In this document: positions 1-10,061 of the stretch, piece by piece
Layout of the letters: the number at the start of each line of letters is the position of its first letter
Numbering within the stretch: position 1 is the stretch's first letter
From: Ascidia mentula
Taxonomy: Eukaryota; Chordata; Ascidiacea; Phlebobranchia; Ascidiidae
DNA length: 64,000 bases
Assembly (NCBI GenBank): GCA_947561715.1
Contig: OX387200.1
Coordinates: forward strand, 1,800,501 to 1,864,500
Reading direction: 5' to 3'
Made by a program: the position numbers and the translations under genes
The notes under the pieces: model-generated
Seen by the model: only the letters and a program-made list of their open reading frames with translations
Told to the model about the DNA's origin: nothing
The model's database searches: none

Positions 1-453
1 AGTGGAAGCCATTCGACGAGTGCGAAGCTTTTGTATTGTTTTACTGTGCTGTGAGCTGCTGAAAAAATAACGAAAACAAACCACTGCCTGATAGTCGTGT
101 AAGAAGTAGTTGATGCCAGAATCAAAACCCACTTTAACTTTATGAATATGCAATGCAGTGTGTGACCTAATTGGACCGAGCCACAAACCTTGACCAAAAT
201 GTGTAAATGTTCAAGGTTTTGTTGCATGGCAGTTGTGTGCAACCGTTTTTGGCGCGGGGAGTGTTTACACTTAAGTTTTATGAAATTCTGCAGTTATTTC
301 TTAATACGAAGCGATTCCATTTAAAACGCAACACCTATATGACGTCACGCGTCACTGCAGTAAACAAAGCAACGTGCTCATTATTATATCCACACGCTGC
401 GTTTGCGAATCCCACGCACATCCTGTTTTCATTGAACAGGTTGAATATAGTCA
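1..453. other. upstream non-coding sequence
   Basis: No coding exon is supported here. It is the 5' flank, and possibly the 5' UTR, of the EF-hand gene that starts at about 454. A CRE-like ACGTCA core is present near 340-347, but nothing shows that it is used. Confidence 0.4.
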
Positions 454-1525
454 ATGTATAGTGCTGGTAAGTCTGTTGTTGCTGATATGAGAGGCAACAC
501 AAGGTCTGCTGTAATGGATTTAGACAAGGCACTGAGGGGAGCCTACAGGATTTTTCGAAAGTATGACGAAGACAAAAGTGGAACTTTAGATCACAATGAA
601 ATCCTGAATCTACTCCAGGCAAGCTGGTTGCAAATTAGTTGGCGTATAAATAATGTGTAGAAACCACGTAGAGTTTGTTAGATTGGTGCTTAATCGGAAT
701 GCTTGGCAATATTGAAGCTGCTAACTGTTTGACTCCCATTATAGTGTTGCAAAGCAAATGCCTAATGCAAGAAATCAGCATACTCACTAAATTTAGCTTG
801 TGGATATATTACCTTCTACGTTTTATAACTGTATGCATGTAAATTCCCACTTCAAGTGATATAAATACGTCCGTATTGTTTATAGAAAAAATGCTAATTA
901 GTTTATAAAAACACGAAACTCTTTTTGTTTCAGACTTGTAACATCGCAGTGACGGAGCAAGAATGCCGAGAATGTTTGAGGGAACTTGACACGAATGGAG
1001 ACGGTGGGATGAACTTTATTAATATTTTGTTGTGAAAATTATTTCTATGGCAACCACGGCTTCCGTTTATGATGTTGTGGTTTAACGTGGGAACGCTGCT
1101 AACTTATGTAAAACCCGCCTATGTGAATTAAAAATTTATATATTGTTCCCACCTATAAATATTTTATGGTGGATGCTTAAGGTATTGTGAAGATTTGCAT
1201 ACACACTATTTATGGTTTGCAACATTCGAACATTCGTTACGTCTACGTGTTTTTACTTTGTGAAAGTGTAACGACTTTGAAGGCCAATTGTTACAGTCAA
1301 CACGCGAGCAAATGGGATTAGGGCTGTCTTGAAACACGTGCAATTTTTTAATCAACATGCAATAATGCTGTGTATAATTTAGTTTTTATTTAATATCATA
1401 CAGGGGTTTGGGACTTTACCGAATTCATGACGTTCTTGGGAATGATCTACAGCATCAAATTATCCGCGACTGCAGAGAAATTGGAGAGCAACGAGAAAAA
1501 AGAAGATTGTGTTGCAGCAGAGTAA
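454..1525 (+). CDS. small two-EF-hand calcium-binding protein (calmodulin-like)
   Basis: Three exons are modelled: 454-618, 934-1003 and 1404-1525 (357 nt, 118 residues). Phases agree: 0 at the first junction, 1 at the second. Exon 1 holds an EF-hand loop beginning D-E-D-K-S-G-T-L-D. The junction of exons 2 and 3 makes a second, near-perfect loop, D-T-N-G-D-G-V-W-D-F-T-E, with the bidentate Glu at position 12. The protein should bind Ca2+ and act as a sensor or buffer; the partner is unknown. Intron 1 uses a GC donor (CAG|GCAAGC) rather than GT. A poly(A) signal AATAAA lies at 1643-1648, about 120 bp past the stop. The ATG at 454 is the most upstream in frame; Met codons at 487 and 512 are alternatives, and the tail after hand 2 is Lys/Glu-rich. 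The calcyphosin/calmodulin-like class is likely but no orthologue was named. Confidence 0.75.
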
Positions 1526-2504
1526 AACTTTAATCGGTCTTAAAGACCGCTTGTTGAGAAAACAACTTAGCAACTTTAATATATTCCTGTTTGTTTTTCA
1601 TTAATTTGTGAGATTTACTGGAACTAAATACTCACGCAACAAAATAAAATGAACTGAATGAACAGAGAACTTTGAAAAATATAATATAGCCCTTTAATTG
1701 CAAGGTACATATTTTTCAAACTTCGCGTGATTAAATGATTCACAACAACCCTATGTGTTTATATATTTGTTTGTTACCTTTATTCGTTTTGCATGTGATT
1801 TGTGGAGTATCAAATAAAAGTCTGTGAAAAGGCCGCTTCCAAAATGAAAATATAGGAACCACGCATGTTACGCTACTGCACATGGTTCCCCTTGGCGTGA
1901 TTTCTTGCGGTCTGCTGAGCAAATCAGAGTTTTCCTAGTTCATCAAATTTTTGATTAAAACTTTTCGGTTAAATTTTTTTAATTTTAGGGAGATAATGTA
2001 ACCTAACAGGTAAATTGTTCTGGCTTCCATTGACTTTTAGATATTCAGTTAGTCAAAGTTGCATGCTTGCGGCCTACAATTCTAATATTGTTGGAAAGCT
2101 TGTTTTACGTGCTTTTAATGATAAAAAAGTTAGCAACAGGTAATGTCATCATAATTTTCTTCATAGAGTAAAACTATGCAAAATCAAGGATCAGCTGAAC
2201 TGATCGGAGTTTCTGAATACCAACTTGATCCGATCCTTGATCACGGATCAATTGTTCCAGGATCGTGGATCAATCTTGATTGGGGATTGTGAATATACCA
2301 CCCTTTAAAGTTGTGTAAAAATCATCAATGTTGTTTTTCCTAATTTGTTGTGATTCGATTTAAAATTTCTTGATCTGATTCTTGCAATCGTTGCTCTTTA
2401 AACAACATTCAGTTGAATTTTAACCAAACTTTTTACCCATTTTAACGATCATTTGCATGTAACGTTATGAAAATAAAAAGCCATATGGTCGAACAAAACA
2501 ACAT
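1526..2504. other. intergenic, AT-rich
   Basis: It holds the poly(A) signal of the EF-hand gene at 1643-1648 and the GATC-dense block at 2189-2270. I see nothing else with coding support; short open frames here lack homology and splice structure. Confidence 0.4.
2189..2270. repeat. GATC-dense partly palindromic block
   Basis: Eight GATC tetranucleotides occur in about 80 bp, several as GGATCA/TGATCC pairs in both orientations. The block could be the core of an old MITE or a set of clustered binding sites. No flanking target duplication was found. Confidence 0.4.
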
Positions 2505-2512
2505 GTTGTGAA

Positions 2513-2991
2513 CAGGGTTGCCATTTGGCCGTCTTCACGGCCAAATTCCAGAAATTTGGCCGTTTGAAAATCGGCCTGGCCGCGAAAAAATCGTTTGGCC
2601 GTAAGGCAGATATTTGGCCGAATTTGGCCGAATTTCACTTGGTACTATGTAAATCCACAAAAGGCATGCTGGTTTCAGGTTATCCATAGATTTGTGGACG
2701 ATTGTGTTGTCATAAATATGTCTCAGAAAAATTGTTACGTCATAAACTAATCTTGACTGAGTTGGCAAAGAATTATGCTGCAATCGTAATGTTTTAGCAA
2801 CATAACCGGTTTTGAAACCACTGATAAGCATATAGATAACAGTGTTTTAAACATACAATTTACGAATTTATTTCCGGCTATATAGTCGTTTCTAAAGGAA
2901 ATCATCAAACTTATAACGTAATTTGGCCGAATTTTGGCCGTAAGAGAAAAAAAATTTGGCCGTCAAGTGTTTTGACCATCTGGCAGCCCTG
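2513..2991. mobile_element. hAT-type MITE with 8-bp target site duplication
   Basis: The element is 479 bp. It begins CAGGGTTGCCA and ends TGGCAGCCCTG, imperfect terminal inverted repeats. It is flanked by a perfect 8-bp direct repeat, GTTGTGAA, at 2505-2512 and 2992-2999. An 8-bp duplication is the hallmark of the hAT superfamily. Both subterminal regions are packed with the motif TTTGGCCG, at least eight copies in both orientations, which are candidate transposase-binding repeats. No transposase frame is present, so it is non-autonomous. The perfect duplication suggests a fairly recent insertion. Confidence 0.85.
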
Positions 2992-3384
2992 GTTGTGAAA
3001 TAAGGTTTGCTCATAAGTTCGTGATATTTATAAATTTCGTAATGGATTCGATTGATTTTATGAATTTTTTGGATTTTGCCAAATAGTTTTCGTCATGTGC
3101 TGCTGTCATTATTCTAGAAAGTTCGCCTTCGCGTCTTCCCTCATTTCTGTATAGCATTTGGTGTGATGTCATGACTGACACTGTGACACATACATACCTA
3201 TGCAACCGAAACTGCATACTAGTACTGTCACCCTTTCCATTATGTGCGTTTTTTTGTGTATCATCGGGTTGTATTTTTTTTTTACAATTTGTACATGCAA
3301 CAAATTCATAATTGTGGCATTATCCATAAAAAATAAAGCAAAAGCTAAATATGTAACATCCAGGGTTTTTGTTGCAGGTTGGTC

Positions 3385-4726
3385 ATGGCTTTAGTTTTTT
3401 TCCTTTGTTTGCTAGCTTTTGTGAATAATGTTAGCACATGTAATGTCTCGTTTACTATTCATCCAAATGAATGTAAAGAACTCGATGGCTCTGCTGGGAT
3501 GTCTGTAGACATATCATTTCAAGGTCAATCTGTGATATGCCACGAGAATACTGTGGGGAATTTGACTATTGGAGGTTTTATCTTCGACTGGTAAGTACTA
3601 TAAACTGCAATACAGGAAACTGTGATGTAATACAGGAAGGTATTGGTGCAATTAAGTGTTTAGCAACGCAATTGTTTGACTCTACCTAATATCTGTCACA
3701 TCAATATTATGAAAAATATTATGTGCATCAAATAATTGAGTGATTATTTTAGATATATGTATACCAGTAACCTATTTTTTTTAAAGCAGTGTAGATGACT
3801 TCAAGGATGGGACATGAACTGAAAAAAATCTGTGTAACAAATCATTTGGGCGGTTACAATTTCACTATAACCAGTTTATACATTGACCAAGAACAAACTC
3901 TGTGCATTGAAGTGAAAGCAAAAGGTAAACACTACCCTATGCTTAATTTCCCTCCGAAACTTTTGAAATATAGAGTAAAACTCTGCGCAATAATTTTTGC
4001 GTTAAAAACAATTAACAACTACAGTCTTAGGAACACAACTTACGGATTTCCTCATAATTCCGAGAGTAAAGAGACTGGCCCATATTCTTATTAACATTGT
4101 CATGTTTAACAGTAAACGTTTCGGCAAAAACTTATGCCATCTTCAGTTTGAATGACGCGGTTGGTGTAGCTCTATTATTATAAGGAGCTGACCTGACCGA
4201 CGTCACAGATAAGGCTCACAAGGTTGGTGACGTCATTTTGCTATTGGCCACACACCACTAAGAGGCGGAAAATGCGCAGTATGCGACGCAAAATGCTAAA
4301 TACACAATAAACAGCATAAAATGCAAAAAACACAATAAATAGAAATAGTGGTGCAGCAGTGCCGTCCACATTAAGTTGTGGTTGTGGTTGTTGCTGTAGT
4401 ATGGACAGTGACTCCATCAGCAGGAGACGATACCTGTCTCGCCAGCCCAAGGATTTGTGGCGCACTAAAGTTAACCTTGTGAGTCGGGTGGTCAAGCAGG
4501 TGTTTGCACACCTCCCACATTTTCTTTTAAACATGACAATGTTAATGACAATATGGGCCAGTCTCTTTATACTTAGAACTACAGTCTTAATGTTACACAA
4601 TTTTGTTGATAGTTTCCTTTATATTTTTTTGGTTAGGTAAACAAGGGAACTGCTTTGACTTTGATTGGAACTGCTTTGACTTTGACCTCGACTGTATTTT
4701 TTGTTGGTTTTGTTATAAACAAGAAG
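3385..4726 (+). CDS. possible secreted Cys-containing protein of unknown function (5' part)
   Basis: I do not recognise this gene. A plausible first coding exon runs 3385-3590: Met-Ala-Leu-Val followed by a hydrophobic signal peptide of about 18 residues, then a Cys-rich ectodomain with N-glycosylation sites. A splice acceptor (TTGTTGCAG) lies just upstream of the ATG, so a 5' UTR exon or a spliced leader is likely. The donor at 3591 (GTAAGT) is phase 2. A compatible exon 3806-3924 encodes a two-Cys segment with another NxT site. A third, more doubtful exon at 4637-4726 matches in phase and holds a 21-bp tandem duplication encoding two near-identical Cys-Phe-Asp blocks. Intron 2 contains an inverted-repeat element, and a Penelope-like element follows downstream, so the gene may be decaying. 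No stop was assigned. Confidence 0.35.
4067..4569. repeat. inverted-repeat element (Penelope-terminus-like)
   Basis: Terminal inverted repeats of about 38 bp run inwards from 4067 (TAAAGAGACTGGCCCATATT) and from 4569. The left arm continues into a stretch that reads on the minus strand CTGAAGA...GCCGAAACG, a degenerate hammerhead-like core as found in Penelope terminal repeats. A related single copy lies at 24311-24390. There is no reverse transcriptase inside. The middle holds CRE-like GACGTCA sites near 4200 and 4230. Confidence 0.5.
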
Positions 4727-5079
4727 GTAAATTTCCTTTTGTTAAAAATAAAATTTGGTGGAGACCAAGTAATAAAATAGAGCTCTCTTGGCTCTGGAGC
4801 CACATGTCTGTTTTAAATTCATTGGGCCAAAAAGAAACTGTGTTTTTGTATCGTCGCACTATTTTCATGAAATTTACATATAACAGGCATTTTTTGTGAT
4901 GTTGGCAGATATGCTAAGGTATATTTATCTTCTATTTTAGTGCAACAAAACGATGAAAGCAAACAACAATTGAAATGCTGGAAAACATCATAATCTGATG
5001 CTTGATGACCCATAACTGCTATTCTTTGTACTGGAACATCTTACCATTGCATGTGTAGTAACTTGCACTTCACTTTTTT

Positions 5080-5116
5080 TGCTGTTTTTTATATATATAT
5101 ATATATATATATATTG
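5080..5116. repeat. (AT)n microsatellite
   Basis: A simple TA/AT dinucleotide run of roughly 30 bp. Similar short runs occur near 27432 and 33667. Confidence 0.8.
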
Positions 5117-5277
5117 GTAGTTTTCCTTTGTGCAGTACATGTATTGCAATACTATATAAACACCATGCTTTTTATGAATCAAATCTTATGCTGTTACCAA
5201 AACAATTTGATTTGTATGTTTTGCACAATAACAAAAATTAATATGAAATTCCTGTTGCTGCCAGGCATATTGCAATT

Positions 5278-7098
5278 TACTGCTCTTCTGGCATAAACGT
5301 ACTGTATTTTACGACGTTTCGTCTGCCATGCGGCGAGACTTCATCAGGTATAACGCAACAAAAACAAGAACTTACAAAAAGTTGAAGAGAAGCCCAACCC
5401 TGTCCTTAGAACGGAAGTAAATCGATTTGTCGGGTACTTGCACAGGGAGCGTGAGGCTTTGATAGTGAGCGAATTTAGGCAGTTGCACTGCACAGACGGC
5501 AGAACGCCCCATTTGTATGGTCTTCCTAAAGTGCACAAGCCAGGCGTACCCTTAAGACCTGTTGTGTCGTTTACCGGTTCCCGGGCTACATGCTTGCAAA
5601 GTTTCTTGCGAAAATAATCGCTCCTTTGGTGGGCAATAGTCCGCACCATGTGAAAAACTCACTCGAGTTTGCAGTCGAGGTACGGAGCTTACGAGTGGCG
5701 CAACATGAAAGCATGGTATCCTTTGATGTGGTGTCATTGTTCACCAATGTACCGGTATCCCTAGCAATCAACACCGTTATGGCACGCTTAGAAGCAGACG
5801 ATTATCTCGAGGATCGAACGCTTTTGTCCCGGGAAGTCATTGCAGAGGGACTTAAATTGTGTTTAAACGCGACCTATTTCTCGTTTCTGGGCGAGTTTTA
5901 CCAACAGGTGTTCGGGACGGCGATGGGTTCCCCCATATCCGTTGTAGTGGCTAATATTGTTATGGAAACTATCGAGGAGAGAGCCCTTACCACTTTTGCG
6001 CACCCTCCGCGTTACTGGAGACGATATGTGGATGATACGTTTACCATTCTTGATGCAGCAAAAGTGCAAGACTTCCTGACCTACATTAACAGCATCGAGG
6101 ATTCCATCAAGTTACGTTGGAAGAGGAGAGTGGTGGCAAAATACCCTTCTTGGATGTAGAAGTTTACCGGGACAAAGATGGAGTTATCAATACTCGTGTT
6201 CATCGAAAACCAACACACACGAATCGCTACCTTTCGTTTCTTTCGGCACACCCAATAGAACATAAAAGGGCGGTTGTAAGATCGCTTATGGATACAGCCA
6301 AGACCCACATTTCAAGGCTAGAAGACCAAGCAAAAGAGATTAGTGTCGTAAAAAATGCGCTGCGAACAAACCAATATCCTGCCTGGATGTTAAGCGCGAG
6401 AACGGCATTTACCCAGAAGCATGAAACGCTCACTAGCGGAACAGTTGTAATTCCCTACGTCCCTGGCCTTACCGAAACATTGCGAAGATTGATGTCGGAT
6501 TACGGCATAAAAGTTTACACGAAGCCTCATACAACGCTTGGCAATCTAATTTCACGACCCATTGCTACGGAGGCTTTCGAGCCAAAGGGGGTGGTCTATT
6601 CGATACCATGCAAGGATTGCAGTGGTGTATACATCGGCGAAACCGGGAGGGCCTTCAAGACGCGACTGAAAGAGCATCGCCGTGATGTCTCATCGTAAGA
6701 TGCCAGCAAGACTGCGTTGGCCAATCATGCGGTGACATTGCGACATAAAGTTGACTTCGATAGAGCCCAAGTCCTGGAAATGGAGTTGGACCACGCCAAG
6801 CGGCTATTTCTTGAGTCGTTGCACATCCACAAAAATAGTGGTTGCGTCAATAACAAAGAACAATGTGTTTTGTTTCCGGCAGTTTACAACAATTTGTTGT
6901 AATTGTTGTATCTTCTGCAATGTTTGGTGCCTCTGCCTCTAGCACGTGAGTTGACAAGCGGTGTCAACGTTCCCCTTTTTTCTTTTTCTCCATGCGTGTT
7001 TCAGTGTGATGCAATTGTTGCGTTATACCTGATGAAATCTCGCCGCATGGCAGACGAAACGTCGTAAAATACAGTACGTTTATGCCAGAAGAGCAGTA
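5278..7098 (+). mobile_element. Penelope-like retroelement with GIY-YIG endonuclease and inverted terminal repeats
   Basis: The element is about 1.8 kb. Inverted terminal repeats of about 80 bp begin TACTGCTCTTCTGGCATAAA at 5278 and end with the complement at 7098. Between them lie reverse transcriptase blocks (5460-6160), including a finger/palm region with a Gly-Leu-Pro-Lys-x-His-Lys motif and the catalytic Tyr-Val-Asp-Asp box near 6025. A GIY-YIG endonuclease follows at 6590-6700 (Tyr-Ser-Ile-Pro-Cys ... Tyr-Ile-Gly-Glu-Thr). RT followed by GIY-YIG defines the Penelope-like class. The coding region is not in one frame and looks broken in about two places. Each terminal repeat contains a hammerhead-like core (minus strand 5316-5347, plus strand from 7029), a known Penelope trait. 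The good match between the two ends suggests moderate age. Confidence 0.85.
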
Positions 7099-7333
7099 CA
7101 TTTTTAATAACAAAAATTAAGGTACTGTTTTATTCTTTCTCCAAAAATATTATAATACTTTTACCTTTTGTTTTAACTGAGACTTGCCCAATTTCTTTTT
7201 GTAAAAGCGCTTTGCTAACAAACACCAGTCGGCATGTTTCGAAGAATCAAAACTAGTAAATGCTGATAAAATCTGTCACTTTGTTGAATTTCTCGTTATT
7301 ATGAAAAGGCGCATTAAAAGGCGTTTCTTCAAT

Positions 7334-7450
7334 AATTTCAATTGGAGTGCTACAAGACGTTTCATCGTTAATTTCAACACGAGCGTCATCAACAACGGGC
7401 AAATTATTGAAAGGGTTTTCAGTACGTCTTGTAGCACTCCAATTGAAATT
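7334..7450. repeat. 27-bp perfect inverted repeat
   Basis: The arms at 7334-7360 and 7424-7450 are exact reverse complements around a 63-bp loop. The sequence would fold as a strong hairpin. It lies between the Penelope-like element and the Gypsy fossil and has no coding explanation. Confidence 0.7.
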
Positions 7451-7499
7451 TGGGTTTTCAGTAAAAACACCACGAAGAACCATGTTGCCTCCAAATTTG

Positions 7500-8085
7500 T
7501 TTGGCATGGGTTAAAGAAAAAAGTAGCGTTGTGGGCCAAGCAATGTGTAGCTTTCCAGCGCGCCAAGGTTCAGCAGCATGTTGGAGCTCCACTTGTCGAG
7601 AACAGCTCTCCGACATTTCGTTTCAATAGATAAAAAACGACATCGTTGATCCACTTTCACTTTGTCGAGATCAAAGATATTTTTTGACCATGGTCGACCG
7701 CTTCACCCGATGGCCGGAAGGGTTACCAATCAATGATTCCACCACCATCACTTGTGCACGTGCTTTTGTTTTTCATTGGGTTGCGAGGTTCGGCATTCCC
7801 AGTAACGTTTCGTCGGACCGTGGCCCTCAGTTCATTTCCGAACTGTGTACAACCATTGGTCAACTGCTGGGTATCAGTCTTCGCCACACGACAGCGTTTC
7901 ACCCGCAGGCGAACGGCCTGTTGAAGCGCTTTCATCGCCATTTAAAGAGCACGTAAATGGCGCGTGTAACTGACTCCAATTGGTTGGAGTCACGGTGGGT
8001 GCTACTTGGTGTTCGGACCGCCCCCAAAGATGACGAGCAAGCCCCTTTTTTTAGTGCCATTGTCAGGTTTTGCCGTCATTGCGGG
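7500..8085 (+). mobile_element. fossil Ty3/Gypsy pol fragment (integrase)
   Basis: Translation shows the end of an integrase zinc-binding region and part of the catalytic core, with a Met-Val-Asp-Arg-Phe-Thr-Arg-Trp-Pro signature near 7684 and an Asp-Arg-Gly-Pro-Gln-Phe box near 7820. No LTR, gag or reverse transcriptase accompanies it. It is a broken, old fragment. Confidence 0.75.
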
Positions 8086-8598
8086 ACACCTTGCAACGAA
8101 TTTTGCAGCATGTGATGTCACGTCACGCCAGCCTTCGCTGTCTTTTGGATTCTGCGCGACTCACGCAATAAAGTATCAACCACCTAAATTTTTCTTTCAA
8201 CAAATAACCTCGCAACAAGATGACATTGTTATACATCGTTAAGGGAAATCCAGGTCGTGTTTATAAGTTTGCAGAAAACAGTAGTGTTCGTGATGTGGCT
8301 ACACTATTGCGTCAACCTTGCATAACCTTGATTAACCTTGTAACGCCGTGGGTTGAAACAGTGCGTGTGACCACGTACGTACCTCTTAGTCTGTCTGATC
8401 TTTTGTCTTTGTTCGTTCTTCGCTTTACGTTACACGTAACACTACATAAAAGATCATGATTCCTTTGAACCCGTCTTGTTTTCGTGACGCCAAACAACAT
8501 GGTGAAAGGTAAGGAGCTATATATTGTATATTTTACGTACGCGTAACAGTATTCAATGACAAATCCTTTGCCACAGCATTGGTAACACAGTGGTAATA
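8086..8598. other. 5' flank of the small helical-protein gene
   Basis: It contains CCACGTACGT at 8369-8378, repeated at about 10680, and a short ATG-containing stretch near 8500 followed by GTAAGG. A phase-compatible splice from there to an acceptor CACAG at 8586-8590 could add a few N-terminal residues to the next gene. That is unproven. Confidence 0.3.
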
Positions 8599-8826
8599 AT
8601 GCAAGCCCAAGAAGTCATTTCGAATTTGAAAAAGTTAACTGAAGATTCCGTGATAGAACAACATGGAGGAATAGTTAACAGCCAAACAATCAGATCACTT
8701 GCTGAAGACATAGCGGAAGCTAAAAAAATTAACGACTTCGAGTACCTGCAAAAAGTAAACCGGGAAAGTCAACTCGAGAGACAGAGGATTACCAAGGATG
8801 CATTGAAAATGAACATAACTGTTTAG
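8599..8826 (+). CDS. small helical protein, channel-linked family (copy 1)
   Basis: A 75-residue protein without signal peptide or membrane segment, rich in Lys/Glu/Gln and predicted largely alpha-helical and cytosolic. It shares a pattern with the products at 17546-17776 (minus) and 33869-34108: L-x-K-L-T-E near the N terminus, an acidic helix, then E-Y-[LI]-x-K...E-S and the C-terminal box Q-R-I-T-K-x-A. Each complete copy sits next to a four-TM channel-like gene; here both genes are on the plus strand, small gene first, with 278 bp between stop and the next ATG. The shared pattern loosely resembles the linker helices between TM4 and the leucine-rich repeats of LRRC8, which is inference only. 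The ATG at 8599 matches the start position of the relatives. Confidence 0.7.
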   Translation: MQAQEVISNLKKLTEDSVIEQHGGIVNSQTIRSLAEDIAEAKKINDFEYLQKVNRESQLERQRITKDALKMNITV

Positions 8827-9104
8827 GATTATAAATGTATTGAATTCAGTGTTGCCTTAGAAATAAATGGTTTCTTCCGACTTCTGATTAAGTGTTCTGC
8901 TTTGTTATGTTGATCACTGTTGTGTTTGTTTATCATGGTGAATGTCATGCCATACCAAAAAAGTATACGTTGACTTCAACAAAAGCAATTTTGCCTCAAA
9001 AGCCTGATTATTGTGAACTGAAATAAAACCTGTTCAGATGTCTTCAACTGTTTCCTATTTGCCTTTCTAGTTTTGCAGTGTAGTAAGCATTGAAAGCCTA
9101 AATA

Positions 9105-10061
9105 ATGTCCACCCTCCAAAATCCTTTACTTAAATTATATGACCATATTGTTGGCACAATAGTGCCCTGGTGGGATACAGTTTTGATGGTTGGATCTTTT
9201 TTCCTTTTTTGGATCGGACAGACAACGAGCAATTACAAGCCAGGATTAGAAGGAAATCTAATTTTTTGCCACAACAATGCCTCAGGTATAAACAGATGTA
9301 TTATTGAGAATTTGTTTTTGTTAAATTGTTTATCACTCTAATTTGGTAAAGTTTCCGTTTAGTTTTCTAAAAAATGGCACTTTATTATAGAGTTAACGGA
9401 ACTGAAGTATCTGACAAAATGCGTCTTTGAACTATATTGGATCGAACGAAACTTCGGATATTTTTGTACAATTCTGTCTGTTTCGTTCGGTTTAAGTATC
9501 ATCGCTTGGAGGTTGCATCCAGAGGCAAGAGCTGTCATGGCTGAATGGCGATTTATTTCCGAAGAAATTCCTAACGTACAGCGGCACGAAATTGATAAAT
9601 ATCACAAATTAATGAGCAAACCTAGAGCAGATAGAGATACGGAGTCGAATAACTTTAGGTTAATTCATAAAATGAAGGAGATCGTTGACAGGAAGATAGA
9701 AATAACTCCAGGCCTTCGTATATTCACTTCATACTTCAGTAAGATTGTATTTACCATTTTCTGCTTTATATTCCTAATTATTGGTAAAATATTTATTCGA
9801 GAATCTTATCATTGTAACCTGTTCCATTGCAGAAAATCCGTAACATTCCAATGTATTTTGAAATCTCACGAAACTTATTTCACAACATATTGTTTGTTTT
9901 ATTGGATCATATGGCTTTCTATTTACATAATGTTACATGCAAATAATCGTTTAAATGGAAACAAGTTTGGTTCAAATGAATATATGTTGATACTGTTGTT
10001 TAAAGAGCAACGATTACAAGAATCGGACAATGAAAATGTAAAACGAATCACAACAACTTAG
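9105..10061 (+). CDS. LRRC8-like pannexin-domain four-TM protein without LRRs (copy 1)
   Basis: Two exons, 9105-9285 and 9391-10061 (852 nt, 283 residues), with a phase 1 junction. Exon 1 carries an N-terminal helix, P-W-W-D, TM1 and one extracellular Cys. Exon 2 carries Cys-Val-Phe-Glu-Leu-x-Trp-Ile-Glu-Arg, TM2, the motif W-R-L-H-P-E-A-R-A, a charged cytoplasmic loop of about 65 residues, TM3, a Cys pair in the second extracellular loop, TM4 and a tail of about 40 residues with K-F-G-S-N-E-Y-M. Motif order and cysteines match the pannexin-like domain of LRRC8, suggesting an anion or small-molecule channel subunit at the plasma membrane. No leucine-rich repeats follow. Pyrimidine tracts with acceptors CTAG and GCAG at about 9067-9078 precede the ATG, so the mRNA may be trans-spliced or have a 5' UTR intron. 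Confidence 0.8.
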
